Shown: positions 30,769 to 42,293 of the stretch, one piece after another | How positions within the stretch are numbered: position 1 is the first letter of the stretch | How the letters are laid out: every line of letters begins with the position of its first letter | NCBI GenBank assembly: GCA_008704415.1 | Contig: VXIS01000059.1 | Location: 62,001-126,000, forward strand | Direction: 5' to 3' | Source of the DNA: Sphaerosporella brunnea | Lineage: Eukaryota > Ascomycota > Pezizomycetes > Pezizales > Pyronemataceae | Length of the DNA: 64,000 bases | Position numbers and translations under genes: made by a program | Notes under the pieces: model-generated | Seen by the model: only the letters and a program-made list of their open reading frames with translations | Database searches by the model: none | Told to the model about the DNA's origin: nothing

Positions 30769-33700
30769 CTACATTACCACACACCCGATACCATACATAG
30801 CCCTCTCCACATCCTTCCTAACTCTATACCAGTCCTCGCGTCTCGCGGCGTACTCATAGACCTCCTCTACTCTAAATATCCCGCCGAAGCGCGAGGGGTC
30901 CGCAATAACCGTCGCCATCTGCTTCGCGTGCCCCGGGTCGATCAGGTATATCTGCGCCAGCTCGCGGAGCGCCGTGAAGTACGGTATCAGCGGCCGCAGC
31001 TTGAGGGTGGAGATGTAGGTGTAGTAGAGATTCACGTCACTTATCACGCATCAGTATATCACTTGAAGAAGGGAAAGTAAGGGGGGGGGATGTACGAGAT
31101 CAGCCGCACAGCACCATCGACCGAAATGCGCTGTCGCTTGATATGCTTACAAACCGCCGAGAACAGGCGGAGGCCTACTTCCTGGTTAAAGACGTCGAGG
31201 ACGTTTTTGTCCGTGCTGCCATTGAGCAGGCGCGTGTGCCCCTCGACGATCTCGACGATCTTCTTTGCGGTGGGGGACGGGCCAACGTCGATTTGCAGCG
31301 GCTGCTGCTGCTGCAGCGGGGCGCCGCCAGGAATATCCGCCAGCGCGCCGGGATTGAAGTCGGTGACCTGCTGGGTGATGGCAAAGATGTGTTCGACCTC
31401 GTCGATAAGCACGTCGATGCCGACGTTCAATCCCGCCGCTACACGCTCATCCAGCATCTGCTCGAAGCGTTTCTTCTCCTTGGTCGCCGGGTTCAGGAAG
31501 TCGTTGCGGTCCGTGAGCTTGTTGGCTACCAGCTCTTGCTCGTAGAAAACGTCAATCATCTGCTGGATCAGGTCGCCGACGTTGACGAGTTCCAGGAAGG
31601 TGACGAGCGGTGCGACACCGGTCGAGGTGTGCGCTACTTCTCGGGGATTGTATTTGCTCAAGTGGTCCACGGCCCGGTCGAAGCCGGTTTTTACGTGCCG
31701 GGGACCAAGCACTTGGAGGAGTGCTACGAAGATAGCTTCGCATTGCTCGCGGCTGGGGGGACGGGGGGGTTAGTTTTGGATATAGGAGAAGATAGAGGGG
31801 GCACAAACGCTTCCTCGCCGGTTTGTCCGCCGACTTTTGCAAATACTGCCGCACGCTCGAGCGACTCTTTGGCCATGTGTACGAGCTTCAGAGCTACATC
31901 GAGGCTGAACAGCGTGCTTATGCCCTGGAGCTTCGAGTTCATGATCGCGGCTTTTGCGGCCAGCTCTGTGGTGGGCGGGACCATCACCGATGGGGAGGGC
32001 GAAGCTCTTCCGCTGCTGCCACCAAGCACCGAGAGGCGGGCGCTATTGCGTACGGTGTTATTCTGGAAGTAATCATCGGAGCTGGCGCCACTAGTCACGG
32101 AGGCCCTATTGCTCGTCGGATCCGGGGTCTCCGAGCGAGGCGGTGGGGCAGTCTTCGGATCCGGAGTCTTTGTGCTTGTAAAAGCCGAGGGAATGACCGA
32201 GACCGGGGCGAGGATGACCTTTTTGAAAGAGGACAAGAAGTCGCGCTTCTCGGCCTCGCGATTGATGTTACTCATGAAGAAGGATTCCGTGGCGGTCTCC
32301 TGCTCCATGACGATCTGCTCCCAGGTGTCTACCTCGTGGTTGAACTTGGACTTGACAAAGTCGAGTTCTTCCTGCAGGTACAGATCCACGTGGGCATCAA
32401 AGACTCGCATCAATACGCCCATGATCTCCTCCATCGATGTTCCCGCCGTGCTTTGGTTGATTACTGGCTCCAGCGAGGCACCAAAATCTAAGCATTGCTT
32501 GAGAAGCCCTGTTACTGCTTTCAGGTACTTTTCGATGGACCGGTCGTGGGCTTCGTCGAGGAGCGGCGTGATGTATTCAGAGACGACATCCTCGGCCACA
32601 CGCTCCATGAATGGGAGCATAACATTGACAGTCGTGGGGAAAACCCTCTCCATGATATTTGCCTGATCCTTGAGGATAGTAGCAAGTTTCTGCCAAAAGA
32701 TCTTTGCGGGCTCCAAAGAAAACGACCCCACAGCAGGAACACTAGCACACGATCACGATCAGCACCCACTAGCTATAATGGAAAAGAACAAGAAGCAGCA
32801 GCATACTCAAAGCAATCCATAGGATTCCCCAGGTCCTCCTTCTCATACAGCACGGGATGTTTCTGCACAAACAGCTGAATACACGCCTGCCCGCCATTCA
32901 GCAAGATAAGGACATTTGAATATCTCTTCATTCTGCCGTCGATATCCCCAGTATCAAAGCCGCCCTCAAACTCTCTTAGCGCTGCATTCTCGAACACTCC
33001 CATCATGGACCTTAGACTATCTGTGCGTTCCGCCCACCCAAGCGCAGTATCACACTCCGCGAACGTCTTCAGCTGCGCCAACATCACCGCCTGCTCCTCA
33101 GGGTCGCTATACATCTGGAACACCACGGGGTCGGTATGCGTGCGCGCTCTGACAAGGTCATGATACAACGGGGCAAGAGCTCCATAGATGCGGCCAAACT
33201 CCTGTCTCGCAAAGCCGCGGATGCTGCGTACACTTTTGAGCACCGTCAACAGGGAGTTTTTATCCATCAGCGGAGGCCTCGAGATCTCTCCGGGCTCCGC
33301 TGCGGAAAGACTCAACAGATCCCATCCATGGCGCAGTCCGCCCATCGACGCGGCAGCAACAGTTTTCCTGCGCTCGTTGGCCGCCTTCTTGGCCTTCTCC
33401 GCCTCCTCCATCGCATCGAAAATAGTGCTTCCCCGAGCCGCAACCGCAGAGGCCCTGTTCTCGGCGAACCGTCGCTCTTCTTCCGTCCGTTTTGCGGCGT
33501 CGGCTGCCCGCTTCCGTTGCATGGCCTCCTCGAACCGTTTGCGAGCTTCGGTCTCGTTCCAGACGCCCATGAGCTGGAGCTTTGTCACCCACCGAGTATC
33601 GTCGTAGACCATTTCTTGCAGGCGATGGGAGACCCGGGCGAAGGCCATGAGGTCACGCACAGGGAGATAGTCCAGGATAGTGGCGATAATTTCTGGGGCA

Positions 33701-33867
33701 GAACAGGCATTCTAAGCTTCACGATCGCTTTCGGTACGGCTTGGTAGGGGCACAAAGAAGAAATAGGTACCAGCAGGAAGTGCAGAACGTGTCATATTCA
33801 TTCCCGGCAGGGGCGTCGCAGCTCTGCGCATTGGCGGTGGGCGCAAAGATTGGCGTTTCGGCGGCAT
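30769..33867 (-). CDS. RCY1: recyclin-1, F-box protein with Sec10-like exocyst region
   Basis: Exons are 33867-33771, 33692-32807, 32741-31809, 31752-31096 and 31039-30769 (947 aa, frame intact). The splice between exons 1 and 2 creates the F-box LPAEIIATILDYLPVRDLMA (residues about 30-75). A charged stretch follows (RFEEAMQRKRAADAAKR), then a long helical region of the Sec10/recyclin type, including NPMDCF and REQCEAIFVALLQVLGPRHV. The C-terminus GCVVM is a CAAX prenylation box, as in yeast Rcy1. Rcy1 works in recycling from early endosomes to the Golgi and plasma membrane with Skp1 and Rab GTPases. The CAAX end strongly supports both the identity and the last exon. Confidence 0.9.
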
Positions 33868-34100
33868 TGTGGTGGAGTATTAAGGTGAGATGGAATCTGT
33901 ATCCGGTATCTAGATGGATGTTGGCCGAGTGTGGAGCAGCAATGTGGATGTGCACAGGAGCTTCCTCCAAGCGTAAGGGGGAGGTCCAGAATTGGTGTGG
34001 GGTGGAAATAAGCTTCTGCGGCTCTTCCCGCGTTCAATCCACCACGCCGCGTCGCACAAGCGCTTCACCCCCAACCACTACCACAATCACAACCGCAACC
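33868..34100. promoter_or_regulatory. 233-bp bidirectional promoter, RCY1 / RRP42
   Basis: Only 233 bp separate the two opposite start codons, so both transcription starts must lie here. The right end carries CAACC/ACAACC repeats just before the RRP42 ATG. Confidence 0.6.
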
Positions 34101-35022
34101 ATGGCCCCCGTCGCTAATCCCTCCGCCGCAACAGCGCCTACGCCCCTTTCTCCAGCTGAACTCAGCTACCTCCACTCATCGCTCTCCCTGAGGCCGCCCA
34201 TCCGTCCCGACTCGCGAAAGCCCGCCCAATTCCGCCCTCTGACCGCAGAGCTCGACATCCTCCCTTCGACCCACGGCAGCAGCCGTATAGTCTGGCCGGA
34301 TGGTGGGGAGTGCATAGTGGGGATCAAGGCGGAGGTGGAGAAGGCGACTCCGAACAAGGACATTCGGTCGCGCGTGGAAGTTTCAGTCGAGGTAGCGGGC
34401 GCGCGCGATGACGATCCGCTGGCGGTGTTCTTGGCGAGCAGCGTGGGCGATACCCTGGGACAGAAGCTTGCGGGAAGATTAGAGATTGGCGAGAGGTGGC
34501 ATTGGAAGCTTTACATCGATGTCTGTTTCCCTTTTCCCTCAGGGCGCCGAGATTGATGGCTGATTTGGGTAGATCCTCCTACTTACCCCTCCCGTCTCCC
34601 ACCCGGCTACCCTCCTCTCCCTGGCTGTGCACCTCGGGCTGCGGTGTACAAACCTCCCGCGCCTTGTCTCAGCGGCAGACGAAGATCCACTGTTTGACGA
34701 CGACTGGGATGCCGCGCTCCCTCTCTACCCTTCCAACGCCGCAGAGGTGGGCGACGTGCCCGCGGTGACACTCCTCGTTGCCGCGGTGGGAGAGAACATC
34801 TTTTTTGATCCGACGCGGGAGGAGATGGCAGTGGCGGACTGCGTGCTGGCCGTGAGTGTGGATTGGGACGGAAAAATTGTGGGATTACGAACGCTAGAAA
34901 GCGGAACGGTGAGCGAGGGCGGTGTCAAGAGGAAGGTCATCAAAAAAGTCGTGGAACAGTGTGTGCCGGTTGGAAAGGAGGTATTCAAGAGCTTGGAGGG
35001 GATTATTAAGGCGGGCTTTTGA
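34101..35022 (+). CDS. RRP42: exosome core subunit Rrp42 (RNase PH-like)
   Basis: Exons are 34101-34520 and 34573-35022 (289 aa), with a 52-nt intron whose donor is GTCTGT. The joined sequence reads KLYIDILLLTPPVSHPATLL, the central RNase PH strand-helix. The N-terminus has ELSYLHSSLSLRPPIRPDSR and FRPLTAELDILPSTHGSSRI, marks of the Rrp42/EXOSC7 branch. The C-terminal half includes DPTREEMAVADCVLAVSVD. Eukaryotic Rrp42 is a catalytically inactive member of the hexameric exosome ring in RNA 3'-end processing and decay. Length is right for the family. Confidence 0.9.
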
Positions 35023-35261
35023 GACGCTGGCGGTTAATGCAATACAGCGACATGGATCCAAGCGGCTTCCTGGTGTGAAATTGCTCGAGACTTTGTACGT
35101 GTTGCTTCTCACCTCTAAGCTAAGGATGCAGGCCACACCCAAGAGTTTGAGCGTATTATGTTCACATCATGTAGAGATACATAATAGTTTCAGGAATCAA
35201 TTCTATTCCTCTCCCCCAAAAGACCATCCCGCATTATACTACGTATTATACCATAGCTGTT

Positions 35262-37103
35262 TTAGTGCCTTGTTCTGGCCCTGGGCTTGCTTCTCACAAT
35301 GCTATCGACCCTCAACAACATCTCCGCAGCCTCGCTGGCTGACGAAACCACCGCCCTCTTGAGCTTGTAACTCTCAATGACACCCAACTCCCTCATATCC
35401 GCGATACGTCCGCCAGGGGTATACAAGTCAAGACCGGACGAACTCATGCCGGCGTGGTGGGCAGCCCGGAGCTTAGCCACCAGATCGCTCGAGTCGAAAC
35501 CGGCGTTATCCGCGAGAATGGTAGGCAGCTGTCGCAAAGCCCTTCCGAACGCCTCAACGGCAAGCGCCTTCTTGCCCGCCGTGTTCTGCGCCGCGTTCTC
35601 AACGGCCTTGGACATCAACATCTCGGAGCAACCGCCACCAAGCACAGTGCGGGTCTCAATGACAGTCTGGGACAACACAGCGAGTGCGTCGTGGAGGGAG
35701 CGCTCGGCCTCGTCGAGCAACTGCTCGGTGGCACCACGGATGACGATGGTGCAAGCCTCGCCGGCCGCGCAACCGGAGAACTTGATGAGGGTGTCCTCGC
35801 CGATGATGATTTCCTCGATGAGGTCGCACTGACCAAGCTTGACGCTCTCGGGATGGTCGAAGGTAGAGGCGATCTCACCGCCGGTGACGAGGGCAAGGCG
35901 CTCGATACCATCGAAGTCTGCGTGTTCGATAGACATGATGCCTGCATCAGCAAAGAGCTGTTCAGGCCAGTTGTAGATGAGTTGACGGTTGACGAAGCAG
36001 TTGATGCCGTGCGCCTTGATCTTTTCCACCTTGGCCCTCATTTTCTCCTTCTCGGCCTTCTCAAGCTCGGCAAGCTTGCCGGTCGAGTCGACCTTTACTC
36101 GCGCACCAAAGATCTTGATCTTGTCCGTGTCCATGGCTACAAATGCTATTAGTATTCTACCATACTTCAGTAAGGGTGATGACATACCAGTGTTGGCCAC
36201 CAAAATCTTCGCCTTCTCCAACCGCTTCGGCTGGTTCAGTCCAATCTTCTTGTCTAAGATGAACCCCTCATCTAAGTACGAATCCACGAGCTTGCCACCT
36301 GCCTTCTTGATGATCTGGATGGTGTTCAAGTTCGTGTTTCCCTTCAACCTCAAAACCGCATCGACAGCAAGCTCCGCGAAGTGATCCTTATCCTGGCTCA
36401 GCACCTTAGAGCTCAAAGTAGTCTTCGCAATGTGGACGAGATCCTCTCGGAACTTCTCCGGGTTATCCCTGTTGTTGACGGCCGCCTTCTCAAGAGCACC
36501 GAGCGCAGCACCGGAGGCGACACGGTATCCGTCAATGATAGTCTGAGGGTGTATCTTCTGGTCGACAAGTCGTTCCGCCTCACGCAGGAGCTCGGCTGAA
36601 AGAACCGTCACCGATGTCGTACCGTCTCCAGCCTCGTCGTCTTGCACCTTCGAGATGTTGACCAGCACTTTCGCCGCGGCGTTGTCAAGGGCTATGGATT
36701 TAAGGATGGTGGCGCCGTCGTTGGTAACCATTATCTCCCCCGTCGAACTGTACACACCTGTTAGAAAATGATGAAAAGTGGTCCTGTCAATGCTCGGTCG
36801 GTAGTGGGGCATACGCAGACTGGAGGATCTTGTCCATTCCCTTCGGCCCCAGCGTCGTCTTGACCAAATCTCCTACTGCTATAGCTCCCACGAATGCCGA
36901 CAGTCCTGAAGGTTAGTTTTGTCAGCCACCTACCCCGGATACTAATACCAACTGCCGACTTTCGGAAGTGCTGACATACTCGCATTCTCGCCGCGCTCCT
37001 CCTGCACATCCTCGCCAAAGATCTGTGTTGGATTCGACTTAAACAATTATTAGCTTCTGGTCATCCAATCTGGCTGTTCCGCGCGAGTTCAGGGGCGTAC
37101 CAT
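35262..37103 (-). CDS. CCT2: chaperonin-containing TCP-1 subunit beta
   Basis: Exons are 37103-37101 (start codon alone), 37037-36980, 36905-36815, 36747-36188 and 36136-35262 (528 aa, frame exact). Joined motifs are [40 protein letters not shown], the ATP-site loop [13 protein letters not shown], and the beta-subunit mark [14 protein letters not shown] near the C-terminus. It is one of eight subunits of the cytosolic TRiC/CCT chaperonin that folds actin and tubulin. The ATG is followed directly by the donor GTACGC. This placement was chosen because the next exon starts exactly at the conserved N-terminus. It is convergent with RRP42 (239 bp between stops). Confidence 0.95.
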
Positions 37104-37434
37104 GATGGTATTAGATGTTTGGGGGGGGGATTTGTGATGGTGGGGTGTCACCGTAACTGCTTCTCTGAACTTCCGAAAGATGCGGCTTGAAAGTTGCTAG
37201 CGGCGTTTGCTGTAACGTCAGGGCATAGGGCTAAACTCTTCCTTTTCACGCAGCTGCAAGCAATTCCGTGCTGGCTTGGACTGTTCTCTTCAGCTTCCGG
37301 TTGCTTCTTGCCAGGCGTTTTCACGAGCTATTTATTATCCGATGGGAATATGGAAGCCATTTTTTTTTATCCAGTGAAAAACCCGCCCAACTTTTGTACA
37401 TTAACTGTCAATGATCGTTATGAAGCATGAAGCA
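37104..37434. promoter_or_regulatory. CCT2 promoter / SSF1 3' region
   Basis: This 331-bp gap lies between two reverse-strand genes. No gene is seen. It should contain the CCT2 promoter and leader. Confidence 0.4.
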
Positions 37435-38833
37435 TTAATCCTCCATTTCCTCATCTTCGTCGTCCTCACCCTCATCTTCGCTTTCCCGGTTGTGAAGCTC
37501 ATCAAGCTCCTCATCATCCCACATCTCTTCATCCTCATCCTCATCCTCTTCACTCTCCTCCACCTCCTCTCCGGCCGCCTTTCTTGCCTTCTTCGCCGCT
37601 TTCTTCGCCTCCAGCGCTTCCTTCTTCTTAGCGACATTCGCCGCCTGCTCTTTCCGCCTCTTATCCTTTTCAGCCTGCTTCTTGGCATGTCGCTGTTCAA
37701 GCTCTCTCTCATCCGCCCTGGTCTTCTTCTCGTATGCGTGCCATAACGTCTTGCCATCCGCCATTCCTTCCTCAATCTTCATCATCTCCAGTGTCATTCT
37801 AGGGCCGAGCTCCGTGAGGTGGATAGCCTTCTTCTCCGGTCCACGAAGCACCTTTTTCTTCTTCCCTCTCAGAGTAGGGTTCAAAACCTCAACCTGTGCA
37901 TCCTCCTCAACCTCGCTCTCCGAAGTGTATCCGCCTGCAGCTGCCGATGGATCGAGCATGTAGTCGGCGATATCTTCAAGCTTTCCCAAATTCGGCAGGG
38001 CTCCTTTCTTCACACCAGGCTTGATGTTCTTGTGAATCCTCCTCTCGGCGGCGTTGATGCGGCGAATGGGGCGAGAAAGTCCCACGCTCTTGGTAGAGAT
38101 AGCGTAGTGCCTGACATCAATCACATACTCATTGGACCCTTCCTCCACCGGATGCCGGTTTAACAACATAATACGCTTAATAGAATTTATCGGTGTGTGC
38201 TGTGCGGAAATCGGCGGGAACATCGACTGGAACATACTCGTGAGCAGCGCATCCTGTGGCGGCGGCTTTCCAGGCGTTCCATCGGGGTTCTTGGGCACTG
38301 GGGTAGTGAAGTTATTCATGACCAGCAGTGGTGGAGCCGAAAACTCCTTTCCGGGACTCTTGGGATTCCGAAGCGCTTTGCGTACGTCTTTGCATAGAGA
38401 GTAGTCCTTGATACGGAAGTGGATGGTGGGACCGCGGGGACAGCGCGCAATGCGCAGGTTGGTGTGACCGGTGTCGGAGCGAGAGAAAAGCAGCAGCTGC
38501 GTCACGCCCAACGGTCCGGCCATTGTAACGTAGTCTTTTAGACGGTTGGATTTGCGCTCACGCAGACGGCTGGCGGTGTGTGGCTCCATCATGAGGCGGA
38601 CGTCGCGGACAAGTGAAGACACGCTAGGGCCGATTTCGGAGGCACCGATACGGATCACCATCGTCTTCGGAATTTGGGAGGCCGAGGCATTGAGGGGCTG
38701 CGACACGCCCGTCGAAGACTGCTTGGAGGTATTGGGATCGGGAAGATGGGTGCGCTTCTTGGTTCTACGACGGGCCTGGTGAATTCAAAGTTAGCAATTG
38801 CACCACACGGTGGAGCCGGTAAAGACTGACCAT
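37435..38833 (-). CDS. SSF1: Ssf1/Ssf2 Brix-domain ribosome biogenesis factor
   Basis: Exons are 38833-38831 (start codon alone) and 38775-37435 (447 aa), with a 55-nt intron. The start joins as M|ARRRTKKRTHLPD, a basic nucleolar N-terminus. The Brix domain follows: PKTMVIRIGASEIGPSVSSL, then GPLGVTQLLLFSRSD, NLRIARCPRGPTIHFRIKDY and PPISAQHTPINSIKRIMLL. The C-terminus is Lys/Glu/Ala coiled and then very acidic (DEDEDEEM). Ssf1 acts in the nucleolus in early 60S subunit maturation (27S pre-rRNA processing, with Rrp14/Rrp15). This is the second neighbouring gene with an intron directly after ATG. Confidence 0.93.
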
Positions 38834-39220
38834 TTTTGCAAGTTCTGGGAGAGAAAACGGTGGAAAAGAAGGTTGCTATGGGTTGGATGTTGAGATGTTG
38901 CGGCTCTTTGAAAATTTGGGGAATTGTCAAGCGCACGGGCCAGGTCGCCAGAATCGAGTGCTGAGGAGTGCGCCTAGCGTGACGACAACCGCGTTGAGGT
39001 AAGCCCACACACCAGCAGAAAGCAACTCTTGTCGTCAGAAGTTCAGAAGTCCACCAGACATTCTCATCCAACTTACACAACCCCCCCTCCCCCATCTGCC
39101 ATCTAATCCATCTGGCCCCCATCCCCGCCATTGTCGCAAACTTGCTTCTCGTACAATCCTTGATACAGAAACAAATCTACTCCCGCCACCAAACTACCTC
39201 TAAACCCCACCCGACAAGAT
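38834..39220. promoter_or_regulatory. bidirectional promoter, SSF1 / RPT5
   Basis: 387 bp separate two opposite start codons. No other coding potential is convincing. No clear Rpn4 proteasome element (GGTGGCAAA) was seen by eye. Confidence 0.5.
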
Positions 39221-40769
39221 ATGGCATCCCTCGAAGACCTCGAAGACCTCGAGAATGAGCAGCAGGAGCGCAGGAAGGATGAAGAAAAGAAGAAGGAAGA
39301 TGAGGGGAAGATGGAAGTCGATGAAGAGCCCAAAGAAGATGACGATATCGACCCCGATATCTTAAACGCCTCCACTAGCGACATCGTCAACCGAAGGCGG
39401 TTATTGGATAACGACCTGAGAGTGATGAGGCAGGAGTTCCAGCGCTTGACGCACGAGAAGTCGAGTATGAATGACAAGATAAAAGACAATTTGGAGAAGA
39501 TCGAGAATAACCGGTGCGTCAAGCTCAGCTCGATAAGCTAGCTATTATCTGTGGGAACCAAGCTGACTATTCATGATTGTGACCTATAGACAGCTTCCGT
39601 ACCTCGTTGGCAACGTTGTCGAGCTGCTAGACCTAGACCCTACCGCTGAGGAGGCCGAGGACGGCGCGAATGTCGACCTGGATGCCACGCGGTCTGGAAA
39701 GTCCGCCGTCATCAAGACCTCTACGCGGCAAACCATTTTCCTTCCACTCATCGGTCTCGTCGATGCGGACAAGCTCAAGCCCTCCGATCTCATCGGTGTC
39801 AACAAGGACAGTTATCTCGTGCTGGACACGCTACCGGCGGAGTACGATTCCCGTGTCAAGGCGATGGAGGTTGACGAGAAGCCGACAGAAACCTATGCAG
39901 ATATCGGTGGCTTAGATAAGCAGATCGAGGAGCTTGTAGAGGCTGTGGTCATGCCAATGAAGCAGGCGGACATGTTCAAGAAGATCGGCATTAAGGCTCC
40001 CAAGGGTATGACTTCCAGTCCTGTTAAATAGCTCGATCCCAGCTAACTGTACTAGGTGCCCTGATGTATGGTCCTCCCGGAACCGGAAAGACTCTGCTCG
40101 CTCGTGCTTGCGCTGCCCAGACCAACGCTACCTTCTTAAAGCTTGCCGGACCTCAGCTTGTGCAGATGTTCATAGGAGACGGTGCCAAGCTTGTGCGGGA
40201 TGCTTTCGCCCTCGCCAAGGAGAAGGCGCCAGCAATCATCTTCATCGACGAGTTGGATGCCGTCGGAACCAAGCGTTTCGATTCCGAGAAGTCTGGAGAC
40301 CGTGAGGTACAACGAACCATGTTGGAGCTCCTCAACCAGCTTGACGGTTTCTCTTCGGATGATCGTGTCAAGGTGCTTGCCGCTACCAACAGAGTCGATG
40401 TTTTGGACCCTGCGTTGCTGCGAAGTGGACGTTTGGACAGAAAGATCGAGTTCCCGCTGCCTAACGAGGAGGCCCGTGCTGGTATTCTGAAGATTCACAG
40501 CCGAAAGATGACGGTGGAAGAGGATGTGAACTGGATGGAGTTGGCCAGAAGTACGGATGAGTTCGGAGGTGCCCAGCTCAAGGCGGTTTGCGTCGAGGCT
40601 GGAATGATTGCGCTGAGAAGCGGCAAGACCAAGGTGGGGCATGAGCACTATGTCGATGCCATTTCGGAGGTACAGGCAAAGAAGAAGGACACGGTACGTT
40701 TCCGGGGCCCAACCGCAATATTGAGACACTTTGCTGACAGCTCTTCCAAAGGTCAACTTCTATGCTTAG
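39221..40769 (+). CDS. RPT5: 26S proteasome regulatory subunit 6A (Rpt5), AAA ATPase
   Basis: Exons are 39221-39513, 39590-40005, 40056-40693 and 40752-40769 (454 aa). Order: acidic N-terminus, coiled coil ([16 protein letters not shown]), OB fold, then the AAA module with Walker A GPPGTGKT, pore region [15 protein letters not shown], Walker [11 protein letters not shown] and arginine finger [16 protein letters not shown]. The last exon has only 18 bases and codes VNFYA plus stop, giving the FYA C-terminus. In Rpt5 this is the HbYX-type tail that docks into the 20S alpha ring and opens the gate. Without this micro-exon the protein would end in unrelated residues. Confidence 0.97.
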
Positions 40770-41084
40770 ATGTGGTGTTTGTACAGGTTCAGTTTTCTTC
40801 GGGGCAATAATAATAGCCAGTTCGCAAGCATTCCGGTGATATTTGGCGTGTGAGCTTCACTTGTATGCAACTCGATAGAAGGAACCATGGGTTCGAGAAC
40901 AGCGCAGGGCACATTTCTGATCATAAGACAGCTGCTGCCTGCTTGCTTGCCTTTAGCCACTTGGCAACTGATTAGATTGATTGCACTGCATGATATCACC
41001 TCGCGCCCCATCCCAACCACTACCTACTCTACTCTAAGTACCCCGCACGTAACCACCTTCCATATCATCCTCTCAACCCCGACG
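40770..41084. other. RPT5 3' region and next gene's promoter
   Basis: This 315-bp gap lies between two forward genes. The reading frame of the next gene extends back without stop to 40887, but that part has no domain and a composition like a leader. Confidence 0.4.
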
Positions 41085-42293
41085 ATGATACCGCCCTCAA
41101 ATCCCCATAAAACCGTACATCTAGGGGAATTCCCCCTCGAAGTAACACTGCCCTGTCTGCGCCACCGGGTAGCCGCTAACATCCACCAGCTCCTGAAGTT
41201 CATTGCCAGCTATCTGCCCGACCTGCACGGCGTCTTAGCCTTCGCCTCAGTTTCTAGAGCTTTCCATGCCGCCGTCCACGGCGACCACTTCGTTTTCCGC
41301 ACGCTATTCCTGCGCTCTTACGAGCCGCCTCGCGCAGGATTGAGCGGCTACGACTTCACGGCCGCTTTTCAAGCGCGGACCAAGCTCCTCCATGGCCGGC
41401 TCGAGCAGCCAGAAGCAGATGAGGTCTCGCGGGACATCCTGCTCGACGCCTCCCCATATCGTCGGAGCGCTTTAGCCCAGCCATCGTCCACAAACCTCTC
41501 ATACCTACTTTGCCTCTTGACTCCGCACTCAGCGGAGCTACAGCTCCTGCTCGCGCCGGGCCTCTTCGATCTGGCTAAAATCGACGTCGAAACAATGCGT
41601 ATGCTAAAGGGACGGGTACATTCTGCGTTGGCGCTCAGAGTGTTCTTGTGCAAGAACTACAAGCCGGAAATGAAGCTGCTGAAGTGGCTATGGTATGTGT
41701 ATGCGCTGTTTGCCGGACATTTGGACCCGGCTAGGAGACAGGGCACGTTTTATCAGGCGGGGCTCCTGCTGCAGCAGGAACGGCCGGGATTTTGGCAGGG
41801 CCGTCTTCAGTCCGCCCCCGGCTCGCCGCCGCCGCCCCTGCCGTCAAGATGGTTGGCCGCATACACGTACCTTGTTTTCCCGCCGGGGCCCGAACCGGGA
41901 GAGTTCCCGGAGGACGTGGAGGAGAGCGGTGATAACTTTCTTGGGGAGTTTCGGCTGGAGGAAACGTCGCTCGGGGTGCTGGAAGGTCAAGGAAAAGATT
42001 ATCGCAGCTTCACGATCCGGAAGGGGAGGCTAGAATCGTTACCAGAGGATTCTATCGGCGCGAAAGTACCCGGCTGGAGGAAGATCCGGTTCATAAAGGA
42101 ATATGGAAGCCACGGATGGAAGTATGAAGGTGTGCTGCTGCCTGGTGGCGCCGTGGCGTTGGGAATGTGGTGGGATGCACTGGTGCCGAGAGATCGTGCG
42201 GAACAGGGAAGGTATGGGGTTTTTATGATGTGGGCCATTGATGAGGGGTGCGAAGAGCTTGGGAGAAGGGATACGAGGCTGGCAATTAGGTGA
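41085..42293 (+). CDS. F-box-like protein of unknown function
   Basis: Single open frame of 402 aa from the ATG at 41085; an upstream in-frame start at 40887 is possible but less likely. Residues about 30-75 (LLKFIASYLPDLHGVLAFAS, then VSRAFHAAVHGDHFVFRTLF) look like an F-box or F-box-like fold. Similar fungal proteins use it to bind Skp1. The rest is mixed alpha/beta with no repeats I can name, including GWRKIRFIKEYGSHGWKYEG and a C-terminal MWWDALVPRDRAEQGRYGVF. This last part resembles the beta-sandwich seen at the end of many fungal F-box proteins that record a mass or price-like 'YGVFMMWA' motif, a likeness I cannot verify. Target unknown. Confidence 0.6.
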   Translation: MIPPSNPHKTVHLGEFPLEVTLPCLRHRVAANIHQLLKFIASYLPDLHGVLAFASVSRAFHAAVHGDHFVFRTLFLRSYEPPRAGLSGYDFTAAFQARTKLLHGRLEQPEADEVSRDILLDASPYRRSALAQPSSTNLSYLLCLLTPHSAELQLLLAPGLFDLAKIDVETMRMLKGRVHSALALRVFLCKNYKPEMKLLKWLWYVYALFAGHLDPARRQGTFYQAGLLLQQERPGFWQGRLQSAPGSPPPPLPSRWLAAYTYLVFPPGPEPGEFPEDVEESGDNFLGEFRLEETSLGVLEGQGKDYRSFTIRKGRLESLPEDSIGAKVPGWRKIRFIKEYGSHGWKYEGVLLPGGAVALGMWWDALVPRDRAEQGRYGVFMMWAIDEGCEELGRRDTRLAIR

